9,844 nt of DNA from Acidobacteriaceae bacterium (lineage in GTDB: Bacteria > Acidobacteriota > Terriglobia > Terriglobales > Acidobacteriaceae): assembly GCA_003135495.1 (NCBI GenBank), contig PLBX01000326.1:1-9844 (forward strand). The letters run 5' to 3'. The notes under the pieces were generated by a model. The model did no database searches, had not been told where the DNA came from, and worked only from the letters and a program-made list of their open reading frames with translations. Numbering within the stretch: the first letter of the stretch is position 1; every line of letters begins with the position of its first letter. Shown here one piece after another: positions 1 to 5,977 of this stretch. The position numbers and the translations under genes are program-made.

Positions 1-232
1 TGCAGCCGTAAGTCTTCGATTGAGCAGAATTCCAGCCATGATCAAGCTGAAGATGACCGCCGCGAACAGCAGTAGCCAGCCCCAATATTGGGACGGATGG
101 CGCAGAACACAGACGAAATGGCGTCCATAGTGATCGGCGACGATCGCGATGAATGTGTAACGTGCACTCCGGCAAATGATCACTACCGTCAGAAATCTCC
201 CGACACCGTAGTCCGAAGCACCTGCGGCCGCT
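1..232 (-). pseudogene. VTT/DedA-like membrane protein, 5'-truncated fragment running off the left edge
   Basis: Read on the minus strand, the frame is open from an in-frame stop at 249-247 down to base 1 and contains no ATG. It encodes an Arg/Tyr-rich stretch (YGVGRFLTVV, then RSARYTFIAIVADHYGRH) followed by a clear membrane segment, WGWLLLFAAVIFSLIMAGIL, and a positively charged end (NRRL). This pattern, a GRF-type motif then a terminal transmembrane helix, is what I associate with the C-terminal part of VTT (SNARE-associated/DedA) inner-membrane proteins. That assignment comes from memory of the family and is moderate. The N-terminal two thirds are missing. Coding similarity seems to stop at about 210-232, exactly where a DUF2252 fragment begins on the other strand, so the gene was cut by a rearrangement and is probably dead. 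It may continue to its natural stop left of the window. Confidence 0.45.
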
Positions 233-410
233 TCGCCCTTTGGGTTCTATAGGGGCGCCGTTCCCATCATGGCTTCCGATCTCTCGATGCTCCCAAGTAG
301 CGGCATTTATACGCAGCTTTGTGGCGATGCGCACGTTCAAAATTTGGGGGCCTTTGAGGGACCAGACGGACGGCTTATCTTCGACATTGACGACTTTGAC
401 GGCGCCAGAA
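212..410 (+). pseudogene. DUF2252 family protein, internal fragment
   Basis: The plus frame opens after a stop at 209-211. It reads SPFGFYRGAVPIMASDL (from about 233), then GIYTQLCGDAHVQNLGAF and FDIDDFDGA (to about 405). This order, SPFxFYRG...MAxDL...GDAHxxNxGxF...FDxxDFD, is the signature core of DUF2252, a kinase-like family of about 400 or more residues and unknown substrate. Only about 60 residues survive. The N-terminal part is replaced by the broken VTT-like gene, and after DFDGA the expected continuation is replaced by unrelated sequence, although the frame stays open to 646. The ATG at 269 lies inside the motif block, so it is not a genuine start. No complete protein is likely to be made. 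The Asp/Asn pattern of the motifs is intact except that the usual NFG is NLG and the usual acidic residue after DFD is Gly. Confidence 0.75.
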
Positions 411-635
411 CTCCGTCGCAACCGAACCGATTCGAACGTGATCCCGTTTACCTTCACACGTACTTGCCGCACATCTGCTCGATTAGGCTTATTCATCCGC
501 CCTCCAGAATTCGGGGAGCAGAGAGAGCCTTTGCGACATTACGTAGGTCACTAAAGCCGATCATTTGGCGTTTTCCACTTGCACAACTTGTGGTAGTGTA
601 TCTCTTGATACGCTTAGACATGTCGTATCACCGTT
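411..635. other. Spacer between DUF2252 fragment and HTH gene; no gene seen
   Basis: No coding similarity is seen in any frame. Two items stand out. First, AACCGAACCG at 420-429 followed directly by ATTCGAACGT at 430-439 resembles a sequence near 4767-4789 and looks tRNA T-loop-like. Second, a short perfect hairpin, GTATC (598-602), TCTT, GATAC (607-611), has a third GTATC at 625-629 just ahead of the next start codon. These could be half-sites of a small operator, or chance. No convincing -35/-10 pair was found. Confidence 0.4.
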
Positions 636-1229
636 ATGACAATTGACTATTACAAGATTTTCGTTGAGTTGGACGAACGCCGCACTGAGTTAACGAAGCA
701 GCAAAAAATGGTTGAGGTGGAGCTTGCGAAACTCACGGAAACCATTCAGCCCATTTTTAAGATGCTGACTCCCGCCCAACAGCGGAAAGCGCAAAAAGTG
801 ATTGAGCGCATTGAAGGTCCGAAAGGCGGACTGAAGCAAGGTGTAGTGATGGCTCTGCGAGCAAGTACAAATGATTGGCTTACACCTCCTCAAATTCGGG
901 ATTACCTGAAGAACATTGGGTTCGACTTTGGGGCTTCCGGTTCTCGTGGTTTGGCTTCGATTGGGACTACCTTGAAGCGAATGGTTCCGGAGGAGGTTGA
1001 GACTAAAGCTGTAAGTGGCGGGCAGATGGCTTACAGACTTCGAGGCTACAGTGGAATTGCTGTTGGCGATGCCGTGATGACATTCTTGGAAGACATGCAG
1101 CATCTCCCGGCTTCGCTCCATAAGCCGCGATCGCCGGGTGTTTCCCTCTTGAACGAAGCACCCCAGCGCATTGACACTCCCCCGAGCATTGAGAACGCCT
1201 TCGAGCGAAGTCTTAGAGACAAGAAATGA
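636..1229 (+). CDS. Hypothetical coiled-coil / winged-helix (HARE-HTH-like) protein
   Basis: A 197-residue protein of unrecognised function. Residues about 5-40 are a charged amphipathic helix (ELDERRTELTKQQKMVEVEL), likely a coiled coil for dimerisation. Residues about 64-136 look like a winged helix: a helix (GVVMALRAS), WLTPPQIRDYLKNIGF as the recognition region, then a beta-wing ending YRLRG. The arrangement resembles HARE-HTH domains found in bacterial restriction and DNA-binding proteins; this is a fold-level guess. Residues 150-197 are Pro-rich and probably disordered. The start at 636 has no clear Shine-Dalgarno sequence; an internal ATG at 708 would remove most of the coiled coil. 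It is not tightly linked to the terminase gene 150 bp downstream. A DNA-binding regulator or accessory protein of the following module is possible. Length and composition support a real gene more than the 183-codon frame on the other strand. Confidence 0.7.
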   Translation: MTIDYYKIFVELDERRTELTKQQKMVEVELAKLTETIQPIFKMLTPAQQRKAQKVIERIEGPKGGLKQGVVMALRASTNDWLTPPQIRDYLKNIGFDFGASGSRGLASIGTTLKRMVPEEVETKAVSGGQMAYRLRGYSGIAVGDAVMTFLEDMQHLPASLHKPRSPGVSLLNEAPQRIDTPPSIENAFERSLRDKK

Positions 1230-1245
1230 CTTTGGTTCCAAATGC

Positions 1246-1283
1246 GAAACGCCTCCGCTCGCGCTGATAACACGGAGCGTTTC
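1246..1283 (+). terminator. Bulged hairpin downstream of the HTH gene, possible terminator or attenuator
   Basis: GAAACGCCTCCG (1246-1257) pairs with CGGAGCGTTTC (1273-1283), leaving one bulged C and a 15-nt loop. It starts 17 bp after the stop codon of the preceding gene. There is no T-run after the stem, so it is not a textbook intrinsic terminator. It may act as an mRNA 3' end or as leader structure for the terminase gene. Confidence 0.4.
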
Positions 1284-1378
1284 AGAAGCGGGAGCCGACC
1301 GGAACGAGGCCTAGCAAGAGCAGATCATCTCCCATGTGCCTTCGGCAATCCGGTCCAGCCCGGTAATGAGTAAACGTT

Positions 1379-2794
1379 ATGAATGTGAAATCGATGTCAA
1401 CAGGGATAGATTGCTCGCAGCCAACTGGCGCTGAGATTCTGGACACTCTTTCGAGTGAGCAGCGCAGAGAGTGGTTCGCATCCCTCGGCGACGATGAAGC
1501 GGAAGCCATTGTCCATGACTGGGAATTCTGGGCGCGTCCGAATCAACTCGAACCTAACGCCAGGCCTTGGGTGAATTGGCTGGTTCTGGCCGGACGAGGA
1601 TTTGGCAAAACCCGCATGGGAAGCGAGCAGGTCCGCAAATGGGTCAAGAAGTTTCCCATCGTGAATCTGATCGGTGCGACGGCGGCCGATGTGCGAGATG
1701 TGATGGTCCAGGGCATCGGTGCCGGCTCGGCGATCATGGAAGTCTGCCGCGGAGATGAGCGGCCAGTCTATGAGAAAAGCAATCGCCGCCTGGTGTGGCC
1801 GAATGGTGCAGTGTCACTGCTGTTTTCCGCCGAAGAGCCGGAGCGACTTCGCGGGCCGCAATGCCACAAAGCTTGGTGCGATGACATTGCCGCCTGGAAA
1901 TATCCGTCTCAGGTCTGGGAGCAATTCGAGTTTGGCTTAAGGTTAGGATTGGACCCACAGGTTGTTGTCACCACCACTCCGAAACCAACCAAACTCATCA
2001 AGGAGCTGGTCGCGAACCGAGCGACGGTCGTCACGCGCGGCTCTACTTACGACAACAAACGGAACCTCGCGAAGAACTTTTTCAATTCGGTCATTCGCAA
2101 GTACGAAGGCACGCGGCTCGGCCGGCAAGAGCTGATGGCCGAGTTGCTCGATGATCGTCCCGGCGCCCTGTGGACCCTGAAAGCAATCGACGCGGATCGC
2201 GTGTGTCAATGTCCTCTGCTCACTCGCATTGTCGTTGGCACAGACCCAGCCGTCACCAGCGGCGACGATTCCGCTGAATGGGGGATCCTCGTCGTGGGCA
2301 TGGGACCCAGTCCCAACGGCCGAGTCTGGCCGCCACACTTCTATGTGATCGACGATTTGAGCGGCAAGTTCAGTCCGAACGACGCCGCGAAGCTGGTCGT
2401 CCACGGCTACCAGGCCCACAAGGCCGATCGCATCGTTGCCGAAGTGAATAACGGCGGCGACCTCGTCGAAGCCGTCCTGAGGAACGTCGATCACAGTTTC
2501 GCCTACAAGGCCGTGCATGCTTCGCGCGGCAAGCTGACGCGTGCCGAACCGATTGCTGCGCTCTATGAGCAGCATCGCGTTCACCACGTCGGCACCTTCG
2601 GCGTGCTCGAAGACCAGATGTGCGACTACGTTCCGCTAGTCTCGAAATCTCCCGACCGGATGGATGCCCTGGTGTGGGCTTTGACGGAGTTAAGCGCGGA
2701 GCAGGAACAAGAGTTCGATGTGGAGTATTCCGAGCTGCGGCCGATCTCGCCGGATCTTGATGCTTTCGACCAGCTGAAGTCTTGGGTGAGGTGA
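1379..2794 (+). CDS. Phage terminase large subunit (ATPase-nuclease)
   Basis: A 471-residue protein with the full two-domain plan of a DNA-packaging motor. The N-terminal ATPase has Walker A AGRGFGKT (71-78) and a Walker B region KAWCDDI (164-170), followed by WKYPSQVWEQFEFGLRLG and the coupling motif TTTPKP (198-203). The C-terminal RNase H-like nuclease has GTDPAV (D289), IVAEVNNGGD (E355) and SPDRMDALVWAL (D426, D429), which together give the acidic metal-binding triad. Family proteins cut concatemeric phage DNA and pump it into proheads. Position 169 is Asp where relatives, as I recall them, have the catalytic Glu (DE), so ATPase function may be altered. An in-frame TGA at 1367-1369 limits the start to 1379 or later (next Met at 1394); no strong ribosome site is visible. 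It is followed within 37 bp by the methyltransferase gene, with no portal or capsid genes. Confidence 0.9.
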   Translation: MNVKSMSTGIDCSQPTGAEILDTLSSEQRREWFASLGDDEAEAIVHDWEFWARPNQLEPNARPWVNWLVLAGRGFGKTRMGSEQVRKWVKKFPIVNLIGATAADVRDVMVQGIGAGSAIMEVCRGDERPVYEKSNRRLVWPNGAVSLLFSAEEPERLRGPQCHKAWCDDIAAWKYPSQVWEQFEFGLRLGLDPQVVVTTTPKPTKLIKELVANRATVVTRGSTYDNKRNLAKNFFNSVIRKYEGTRLGRQELMAELLDDRPGALWTLKAIDADRVCQCPLLTRIVVGTDPAVTSGDDSAEWGILVVGMGPSPNGRVWPPHFYVIDDLSGKFSPNDAAKLVVHGYQAHKADRIVAEVNNGGDLVEAVLRNVDHSFAYKAVHASRGKLTRAEPIAALYEQHRVHHVGTFGVLEDQMCDYVPLVSKSPDRMDALVWALTELSAEQEQEFDVEYSELRPISPDLDAFDQLKSWVR

Positions 2795-2809
2795 TGGGAC
2801 GAATCTTTC

Positions 2810-2821
2810 GAGGAGAAGGAG
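2810..2821 (+). promoter_or_regulatory. Strong ribosome binding site for the methyltransferase gene
   Basis: GAGGAGAAGGAG sits 10 nt before the ATG at 2832 and contains two overlapping Shine-Dalgarno cores. It fixes the methyltransferase start and suggests strong translation from a terminase-methyltransferase transcript. Confidence 0.7.
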
Positions 2822-2831
2822 TTTTCAGCGA

Positions 2832-4136
2832 ATGTCACTAAGTCAGCTGCAGGTTATCTACGAGGAGATTCAGAATCTGGTTGTATACGCGAGAAACGCG
2901 CGCACTCATTCCAAACGCCAGATTCGTCAGATCGCCGAAAGCATCCGCACCTTCGGCTTCACCAATCCCGTCCTTGTCAATCGCTCGCGAATGATCATCG
3001 CCGGTCACGGTCGCGTTGACGCGGCCAAACTGTTAGGGATGAAGAGCGTTCCGACGATATGCCTGGAGAACCTTACCGAGGACCAGATCCGGGCCTACAT
3101 TCTGGCCGATAACCGGCTGGCGGAGAAAGCGGGCTGGGATAATTCGATTCTCGCCATTGAACTGCAGCATTTGACCTCCGTCGACCTTGGGTTTGAGGTC
3201 TCAATCACTGGCTTCGAAGTAGGAGAAATCGATCTGATTCTGCAGGAAGCAGGCCAAGAACAAGAACAGGAAGAGCCGGTAGCGATCAGCTCTGGTCCGG
3301 CCATCACGAAGCCAGGAGACATCTGGTTGTTAGGAGAGCATCGTCTGATGTGCGGCGACGCTCTCGAAGAATCGACCTACTCTGCGCTCATGAATGGCCA
3401 AAAGGCGGATGCTGTCTTCGCAGACCCTCCGTATAACGTAAAGATTGATGGAAACGTCTGCGGCAAGGGAGCGATTCGGCATCGGGAATTTGCGATGGCT
3501 TCGGGGGAGATGAGTGAGCCTGAGTTTTTCGATTTCTTGTGCCGGGCAGTGTCTCTGTTGGAACGTCATAGCTCGGATGGTTCCGTTCACTTCATCTGCA
3601 TGGATTGGCGCCACGCAGCAGAGGTCTTGCTGGCAGGCAAGAAAGCATACGACACGCTCCTCAATCTCTGCGTTTGGACGAAAGACAATGGCGGAATGGG
3701 TTCGTTTTATCGCTCCCAGCACGAGTTGATTTTCGTATTCAGAAAAGGAAAGGAGCTGCATCGCAACAACGTTCAGCTGGGAAGATTTGGGCGTAATCGC
3801 ACCAATGTGTGGCGCTACCCTGGTGTAAACACATTGTCGAAATCAGGACGTGAAGACAATCTGTTGGCCCTGCATCCGACGGTGAAGCCGGTGGCGATGA
3901 TTGCCGATGCGATTCTCGATTGCTCGGCGCGTGGCGACCTCGTACTCGACAACTTCTCTGGTGTTGGTTCAACCCTTCTCGCCGCAGAGAAAGTCGGCAG
4001 GGTGTGCTACGCGATCGAGATTGATCCGTTGTATGTCGACACCGCGGTCAAGAGATGGGAAACACACACGGGAGAAAAAGCGCTGTGCGCCGCGACGGGA
4101 GAGTGCTTCGAACAAGCGGGGGTGACCCATGGCTGA
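2832..4136 (+). CDS. ParB-like N-terminal domain fused to a beta-class DNA methyltransferase (N6-adenine or N4-cytosine)
   Basis: A 434-residue two-domain protein. Residues about 8-95 form a ParB/Srx-type domain (ARNARTHSKRQIRQIAESI, then IIAGHGRVDAAKLLG and LADNRLAEKAGWD). The GHGR motif at 58-61 is the nucleotide-binding signature of this fold. An acidic Glu/Gln linker lies at 139-150. Residues about 162-410 are a DNA methyltransferase: the catalytic DPPY is at 198-201, and the SAM-binding block VLDNFSGVGSTLLAAE (371-386) is followed by IEIDPLYVD. Catalytic motif before SAM motif gives the beta order. The usual DPF of the SAM loop is DNF here. Such fusions are common in prophages and mobile elements, where they methylate phage or element DNA without a matching restriction enzyme; none is seen nearby. 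It overlaps the next gene by 8 bp, so the two are probably co-translated. The target sequence cannot be read from the protein. Confidence 0.92.
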   Translation: MSLSQLQVIYEEIQNLVVYARNARTHSKRQIRQIAESIRTFGFTNPVLVNRSRMIIAGHGRVDAAKLLGMKSVPTICLENLTEDQIRAYILADNRLAEKAGWDNSILAIELQHLTSVDLGFEVSITGFEVGEIDLILQEAGQEQEQEEPVAISSGPAITKPGDIWLLGEHRLMCGDALEESTYSALMNGQKADAVFADPPYNVKIDGNVCGKGAIRHREFAMASGEMSEPEFFDFLCRAVSLLERHSSDGSVHFICMDWRHAAEVLLAGKKAYDTLLNLCVWTKDNGGMGSFYRSQHELIFVFRKGKELHRNNVQLGRFGRNRTNVWRYPGVNTLSKSGREDNLLALHPTVKPVAMIADAILDCSARGDLVLDNFSGVGSTLLAAEKVGRVCYAIEIDPLYVDTAVKRWETHTGEKALCAATGECFEQAGVTHG

Positions 4137-4737
4137 TGAGATGGAGTATGAAGTCGGCTACCGGAAACCACCGAAAGCATTTCGGTTCCAGAAAGGGCGC
4201 TCTGGCAACCCGAGTGGGCGCCCTCGGAAGGTCTTCAGCACCGCAGAGGTACTTTGGCAGATTGCGAATCAGAAAGTTTTGGTCCGCGGGCAAAATGGCG
4301 CCAAGTCTATAACCATGCTGAAAGCTATCTTTACCCAAGTGGCGAATAAGGGAGCCACCGGTGATTTGAAAGCAGCGAAGACTTTCTACGAGATGCTGAC
4401 CCACTCCCCCCTCGTAGGCGCAACCCAGAAGGACATGGAAGCTACGGCTAGCAGTGCCAAAGCCAAACTTTTCGCCTTGCTCGAATCCCGTAACGACTCT
4501 CTCGCCGAGGGCGCGGAGAAACGCGATCAGCTCTCTGGTCGACCGAATACGATCGCGCCTGAATGCAATATAAGCGGAGAAGCTAATGAGGAATTCGGTC
4601 GAAGGCAACCGCAATTCCCGTCTGTAGGCGAACACTATTCCGCTGGACCGCTGGATCATCGCCCAGCACTAAACTCCACGAGCCAGTTGCCTCCAGGATT
4701 GCCCGTTCCACCGGGGGGCGGGCATTCGCCGCCCTAG
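4129..4737 (+). CDS. DUF5681 domain protein, possibly acting as terminase small subunit
   Basis: A 202-residue protein. The N-terminal motif VGYRKPPKAFRFQKGRSGNP followed by SGRPRK (residues 9-34) is the DUF5681 signature, very basic and Gly/Pro-rich, suited to nucleic-acid contact. Residues 36-100 are helical (TAEVLWQIANQKVLV; MLKAIFTQVANKG; DLKAAKTFYEML). The tail beyond about 150 is Pro/Ser-rich, low complexity and unlike the front, so it may be a read-through into foreign sequence at a junction. The start overlaps the methyltransferase stop by 8 bp, with a GC-rich AGCGGGGGTGA just upstream. DUF5681 genes are often found beside terminase genes, so a recognition-subunit role is inferred from context and not proven. 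A hairpin (GGGCGG 4716-4721 with CCGCCC 4729-4734) lies in the last codons. Base use shifts after about 4580. Confidence 0.75.
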   Translation: MADEMEYEVGYRKPPKAFRFQKGRSGNPSGRPRKVFSTAEVLWQIANQKVLVRGQNGAKSITMLKAIFTQVANKGATGDLKAAKTFYEMLTHSPLVGATQKDMEATASSAKAKLFALLESRNDSLAEGAEKRDQLSGRPNTIAPECNISGEANEEFGRRQPQFPSVGEHYSAGPLDHRPALNSTSQLPPGLPVPPGGGHSPP

Positions 4738-4766
4738 CCAGGCACAGGGCAGTTGCGCCATCTCAA

Positions 4767-4803
4767 AACCGTACCGAGGATTCGAATGTCTTCCTCTCCG
4801 CTA
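4767..4803 (+). other. tRNA 3'-end-like sequence, candidate attachment-site remnant
   Basis: ATTCGAATGT (4780-4789) followed by CTTCCTCTCCG (4790-4800) resembles the T-loop (TTCGAAT) and 3' acceptor strand of a tRNA-Ser type gene. The T-stem pairs poorly and no 5' half is present, so it is not a functional tRNA. It lies 35 bp beyond the stop of the minus-strand integrase remnant, the place where an integrase gene usually has its attachment site. A partly matching sequence lies at 420-439. Confidence 0.35.
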
Positions 4804-4828
4804 CTGTTTCAAACACTTACAGACCGCA

Positions 4829-4852
4829 CCTGCCGTTTCACCTGCCGTTCAA
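4829..4852. repeat. 12-bp tandem duplication at the integrase stop
   Basis: CCTGCCGTTTCA (4829-4840) is followed by CCTGCCGTTCAA (4841-4852), identical in the first nine bases. The repeat straddles the stop codon (minus strand, 4840-4838) of the integrase remnant, so the stop itself sits between two copies encoding Asn-Gly-Arg. Confidence 0.5.
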
Positions 4853-5047
4853 CGCTAACGCCGTTACTTTCCCACTAGCTAGGGCCATATCAGCCGTCGC
4901 CGCAGTTCCGTAAACGTTCATCGTCGTTCTGATGTCCGCATGGCGCATGAGCTTTTGCTGTACGCCGATTGGAGTACCGACCGCATCCAACCATGATCGG
5001 TGGGTGTGGCGGAACGTATGGGAACTGACGTGGCCGATGCCAGCCTT
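4838..5047 (-). pseudogene. Tyrosine recombinase (phage integrase), catalytic C-terminal fragment
   Basis: The minus frame from about 5047 to the stop at 4838 reads KAGIGHVSSHTFRHTHRSWL, then VQQKLMRHADIRTTMNVYG. This gives three of the catalytic residues of tyrosine recombinases: the HxxR box (HTFR), the His of MRHADI, and the nucleophile Tyr in NVYG (codon 4912-4910). The C-terminal end is complete. The first catalytic Arg, the core-binding domain and the arm-binding domain are missing. The 33 or so residues that precede KAGIG in the open frame (start at 5146) are only the antisense of a second integrase fragment on the plus strand, so the protein is an artificial chimera. It marks a past integration event, and its C-terminal end points toward the tRNA-like site at 4767-4803. 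Confidence 0.85.
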
Positions 5048-5051
5048 GCCC

Positions 5052-5273
5052 CCCGAGCAATCTGCGGAACTGCTGCGCGTCTCCATTCTCGATGTGCAGG
5101 CGTTCCGGGAAGATATGCTGGCGCGCCGCGCGGCTCCCAAAACCATGAACCGGCGAATTTCCTCGCTATCCTCTTTCTATAGGTATCTTGCCGGTGCTGC
5201 TGCCGAGATGCGGCTGCCGATCACGGTGCCCAATCCCGCGCATGCGCAATTTGTTGCGGAAATTAGGGGATAG
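5052..5273 (+). pseudogene. Tyrosine recombinase, N-terminal core-binding domain fragment
   Basis: From about 5052 the plus frame reads DVQAFREDMLARRAAPKTMN, then RRISSLSSFYRYLAGAAAEM and NPAHAQFV. This is the SAM-like four-helix core-binding domain of XerC/D-type integrases, where the TxNRRxSxLxSFYRYL helix is typical. Similarity stops near 5252 and the frame ends at 5273 soon after, so the whole catalytic domain is absent. Upstream of 5052 the open frame merely mirrors the minus-strand integrase remnant, so the ATG at 4932 is not a real start. This is the N-terminal part of a different recombinase copy, on the opposite strand to the C-terminal fragment at 4838-5047; the two meet head to head within about 5 bp of each other. 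Confidence 0.8.
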
Positions 5274-5324
5274 GTAGAATTGGACGCCGACATCAGCGCG
5301 GACGCTGCCAAGGAGCACCCGCGC

Positions 5325-5440
5325 GGCTTGCCATTGAAGCTCTCGCAGTACCCGTTCTCCCACGGACTCCCAGGCTCGATGTACAACGTCTTCGTGCCCA
5401 CCTTACCCAGCCCACTTCCGCAACTCCTCGGCAATGGAGT
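5325..5440 (-). pseudogene. IS3-family transposase (OrfB, DDE integrase core), degenerate 3' fragment
   Basis: On the minus strand, SIAEELRKW (about 5436-5408) is in one frame and KVGTKTLYIEPGSPWENGY then CESFNGK (5404-5327) in the next, so a frameshift lies at about 5407. IEPGSPWENGYxESFNGKLR is the well-known end of the rve/DDE core of IS3-family transposases and carries the final acidic residue of the triad. The residues after NGK no longer match, and no terminal inverted repeats were found. It is a short, doubly damaged relic that cannot be active. It lies between integrase remnants, consistent with repeated insertion into the same spot. Confidence 0.8.
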
Positions 5441-5472
5441 AAACATAACTTGGCCGCTGGAACTTACGGCAA

Positions 5473-5676
5473 CTATGCAGTCAGGGTTGGAGAAAATGCT
5501 GGGGGACGTGCTGGCAACAGTGATTCAATGGCTATCGCCGATTCAGGCCGTTTGCCGCGCTCATCGAACGCTTGGCAAAGCTGAGCCACAAGGATCGTCA
5601 GCTTCGCCCCGTCCATTTCCTTACTGACTTGCTCTGCAATTGATTGCCAATTTACGTCTCGACGGTCTGTGTCCAT
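5473..5676 (-). CDS. Small hypothetical protein, C-terminus probably altered
   Basis: A 67-residue protein. The start ATG (5676-5674) has a good ribosome site, GGAG at 5688-5685 on the minus strand, 8 nt away, with an A-rich stretch just above it. Residues 9-37 (NWQSIAEQVSKEMD, KLTILVAQLCQAFDE) form an amphipathic helical hairpin. I associate this pattern (W..L.EQ.SKE.D..KL..LV.QL...LDE) with very short uncharacterised proteins repeated in Acidobacteria genomes; that is a recollection only. The last 20 or so residues (SLLPARPPAFSPTLTA) look unrelated, which suggests the 3' end was replaced at a junction with the IS3 relic. Function is unknown. Confidence 0.5.
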   Translation of the reverse strand: MDTDRRDVNWQSIAEQVSKEMDGAKLTILVAQLCQAFDERGKRPESAIAIESLLPARPPAFSPTLTA

Positions 5677-5787
5677 TAATGGGACTCCGTTTTTTTAGGG
5701 GATTTCCCATAACATTACTTTGATTCCCAAACTGCGTCTGAGCAAAATTGCACACCAGCCACCACGCTGGTTTAAGGAAAAGCAATC

Positions 5788-5823
5788 TTGGTAACAAATT
5801 TGGTAACAAACGTGGTAAAAAGA
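5788..5823. repeat. Three direct 12-bp repeats (iteron-like)
   Basis: TTGGTAACAAAT (5788-5799), TTGGTAACAAAC (5800-5811) and GTGGTAAAAAGA (5812-5823) have exact 12-bp spacing. The first two share 11 bases; the third is degenerate. Each good unit carries a small dyad, TTTG-GTAA-CAAA. It lies 155 bp upstream of the TIR-like gene, in the divergent region. Candidate roles are operator, integrase arm-type sites, or an origin iteron array; the sequence alone does not decide. Confidence 0.6.
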
Positions 5824-5960
5824 GTAGATTACTGGTCAATTTAACATCGGGAAACCTCTGAAACAAAAGCCTTTTAGTTAGCTCTCGTGGGCGCGGGCAG
5901 TGCGCGAGGGTATTATCGTTTCCTTGCAATTCTCAGGTGCACACAAGTATTGCGTCCGTT

Positions 5961-5966
5961 AAGGTG
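5961..5966 (+). promoter_or_regulatory. Ribosome binding site fixing the TIR-like gene start
   Basis: AAGGTG lies 11 nt before the ATG at 5978, favouring that start over the second Met codon at 5987. Confidence 0.45.
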
Positions 5967-5977
5967 TTCCGCTCGGG

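Larger units (their letters stand above)
5677..5977. other. 300-base spacer upstream of the TIR-like/ATPase operon
   Basis: No gene is supported. It holds the A-tract and ribosome site of the small minus-strand gene (5680-5698), a short hairpin CCAGC/GCTGG (5755-5759 with 5766-5770), the three-unit 12-bp repeat at 5788-5823, and a TATTAT box at 5911-5916 without a convincing -35 element. Both flanking genes read away from it, so promoters in both directions should lie here. Confidence 0.5.

Noticed and set aside
690..1241. 183-codon open frame on the minus strand
   Set aside because: Antisense to the 197-aa gene; Ser/Arg/Leu-rich composition without domain pattern, typical of a shadow.
1943..2587. 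214-codon open frame on the minus strand
   Set aside because: Lies wholly inside the terminase gene, whose nuclease motifs are clear in the plus frame.
4048..4659. 203-codon open frame on the minus strand
   Set aside because: Antisense to the methyltransferase end and DUF5681 gene; no recognisable motif.
4932..5051. ATG 4932 as the start of a 113-aa plus-strand protein
   Set aside because: The first 40 codons mirror the minus-strand integrase catalytic region; only the part after about 5052 is integrase in sense.
5621..5929. 102-codon minus-strand frame over the spacer
   Set aside because: Translation is low-complexity Leu/Pro/Arg with no motif and conflicts with the better supported small gene at 5473-5676.
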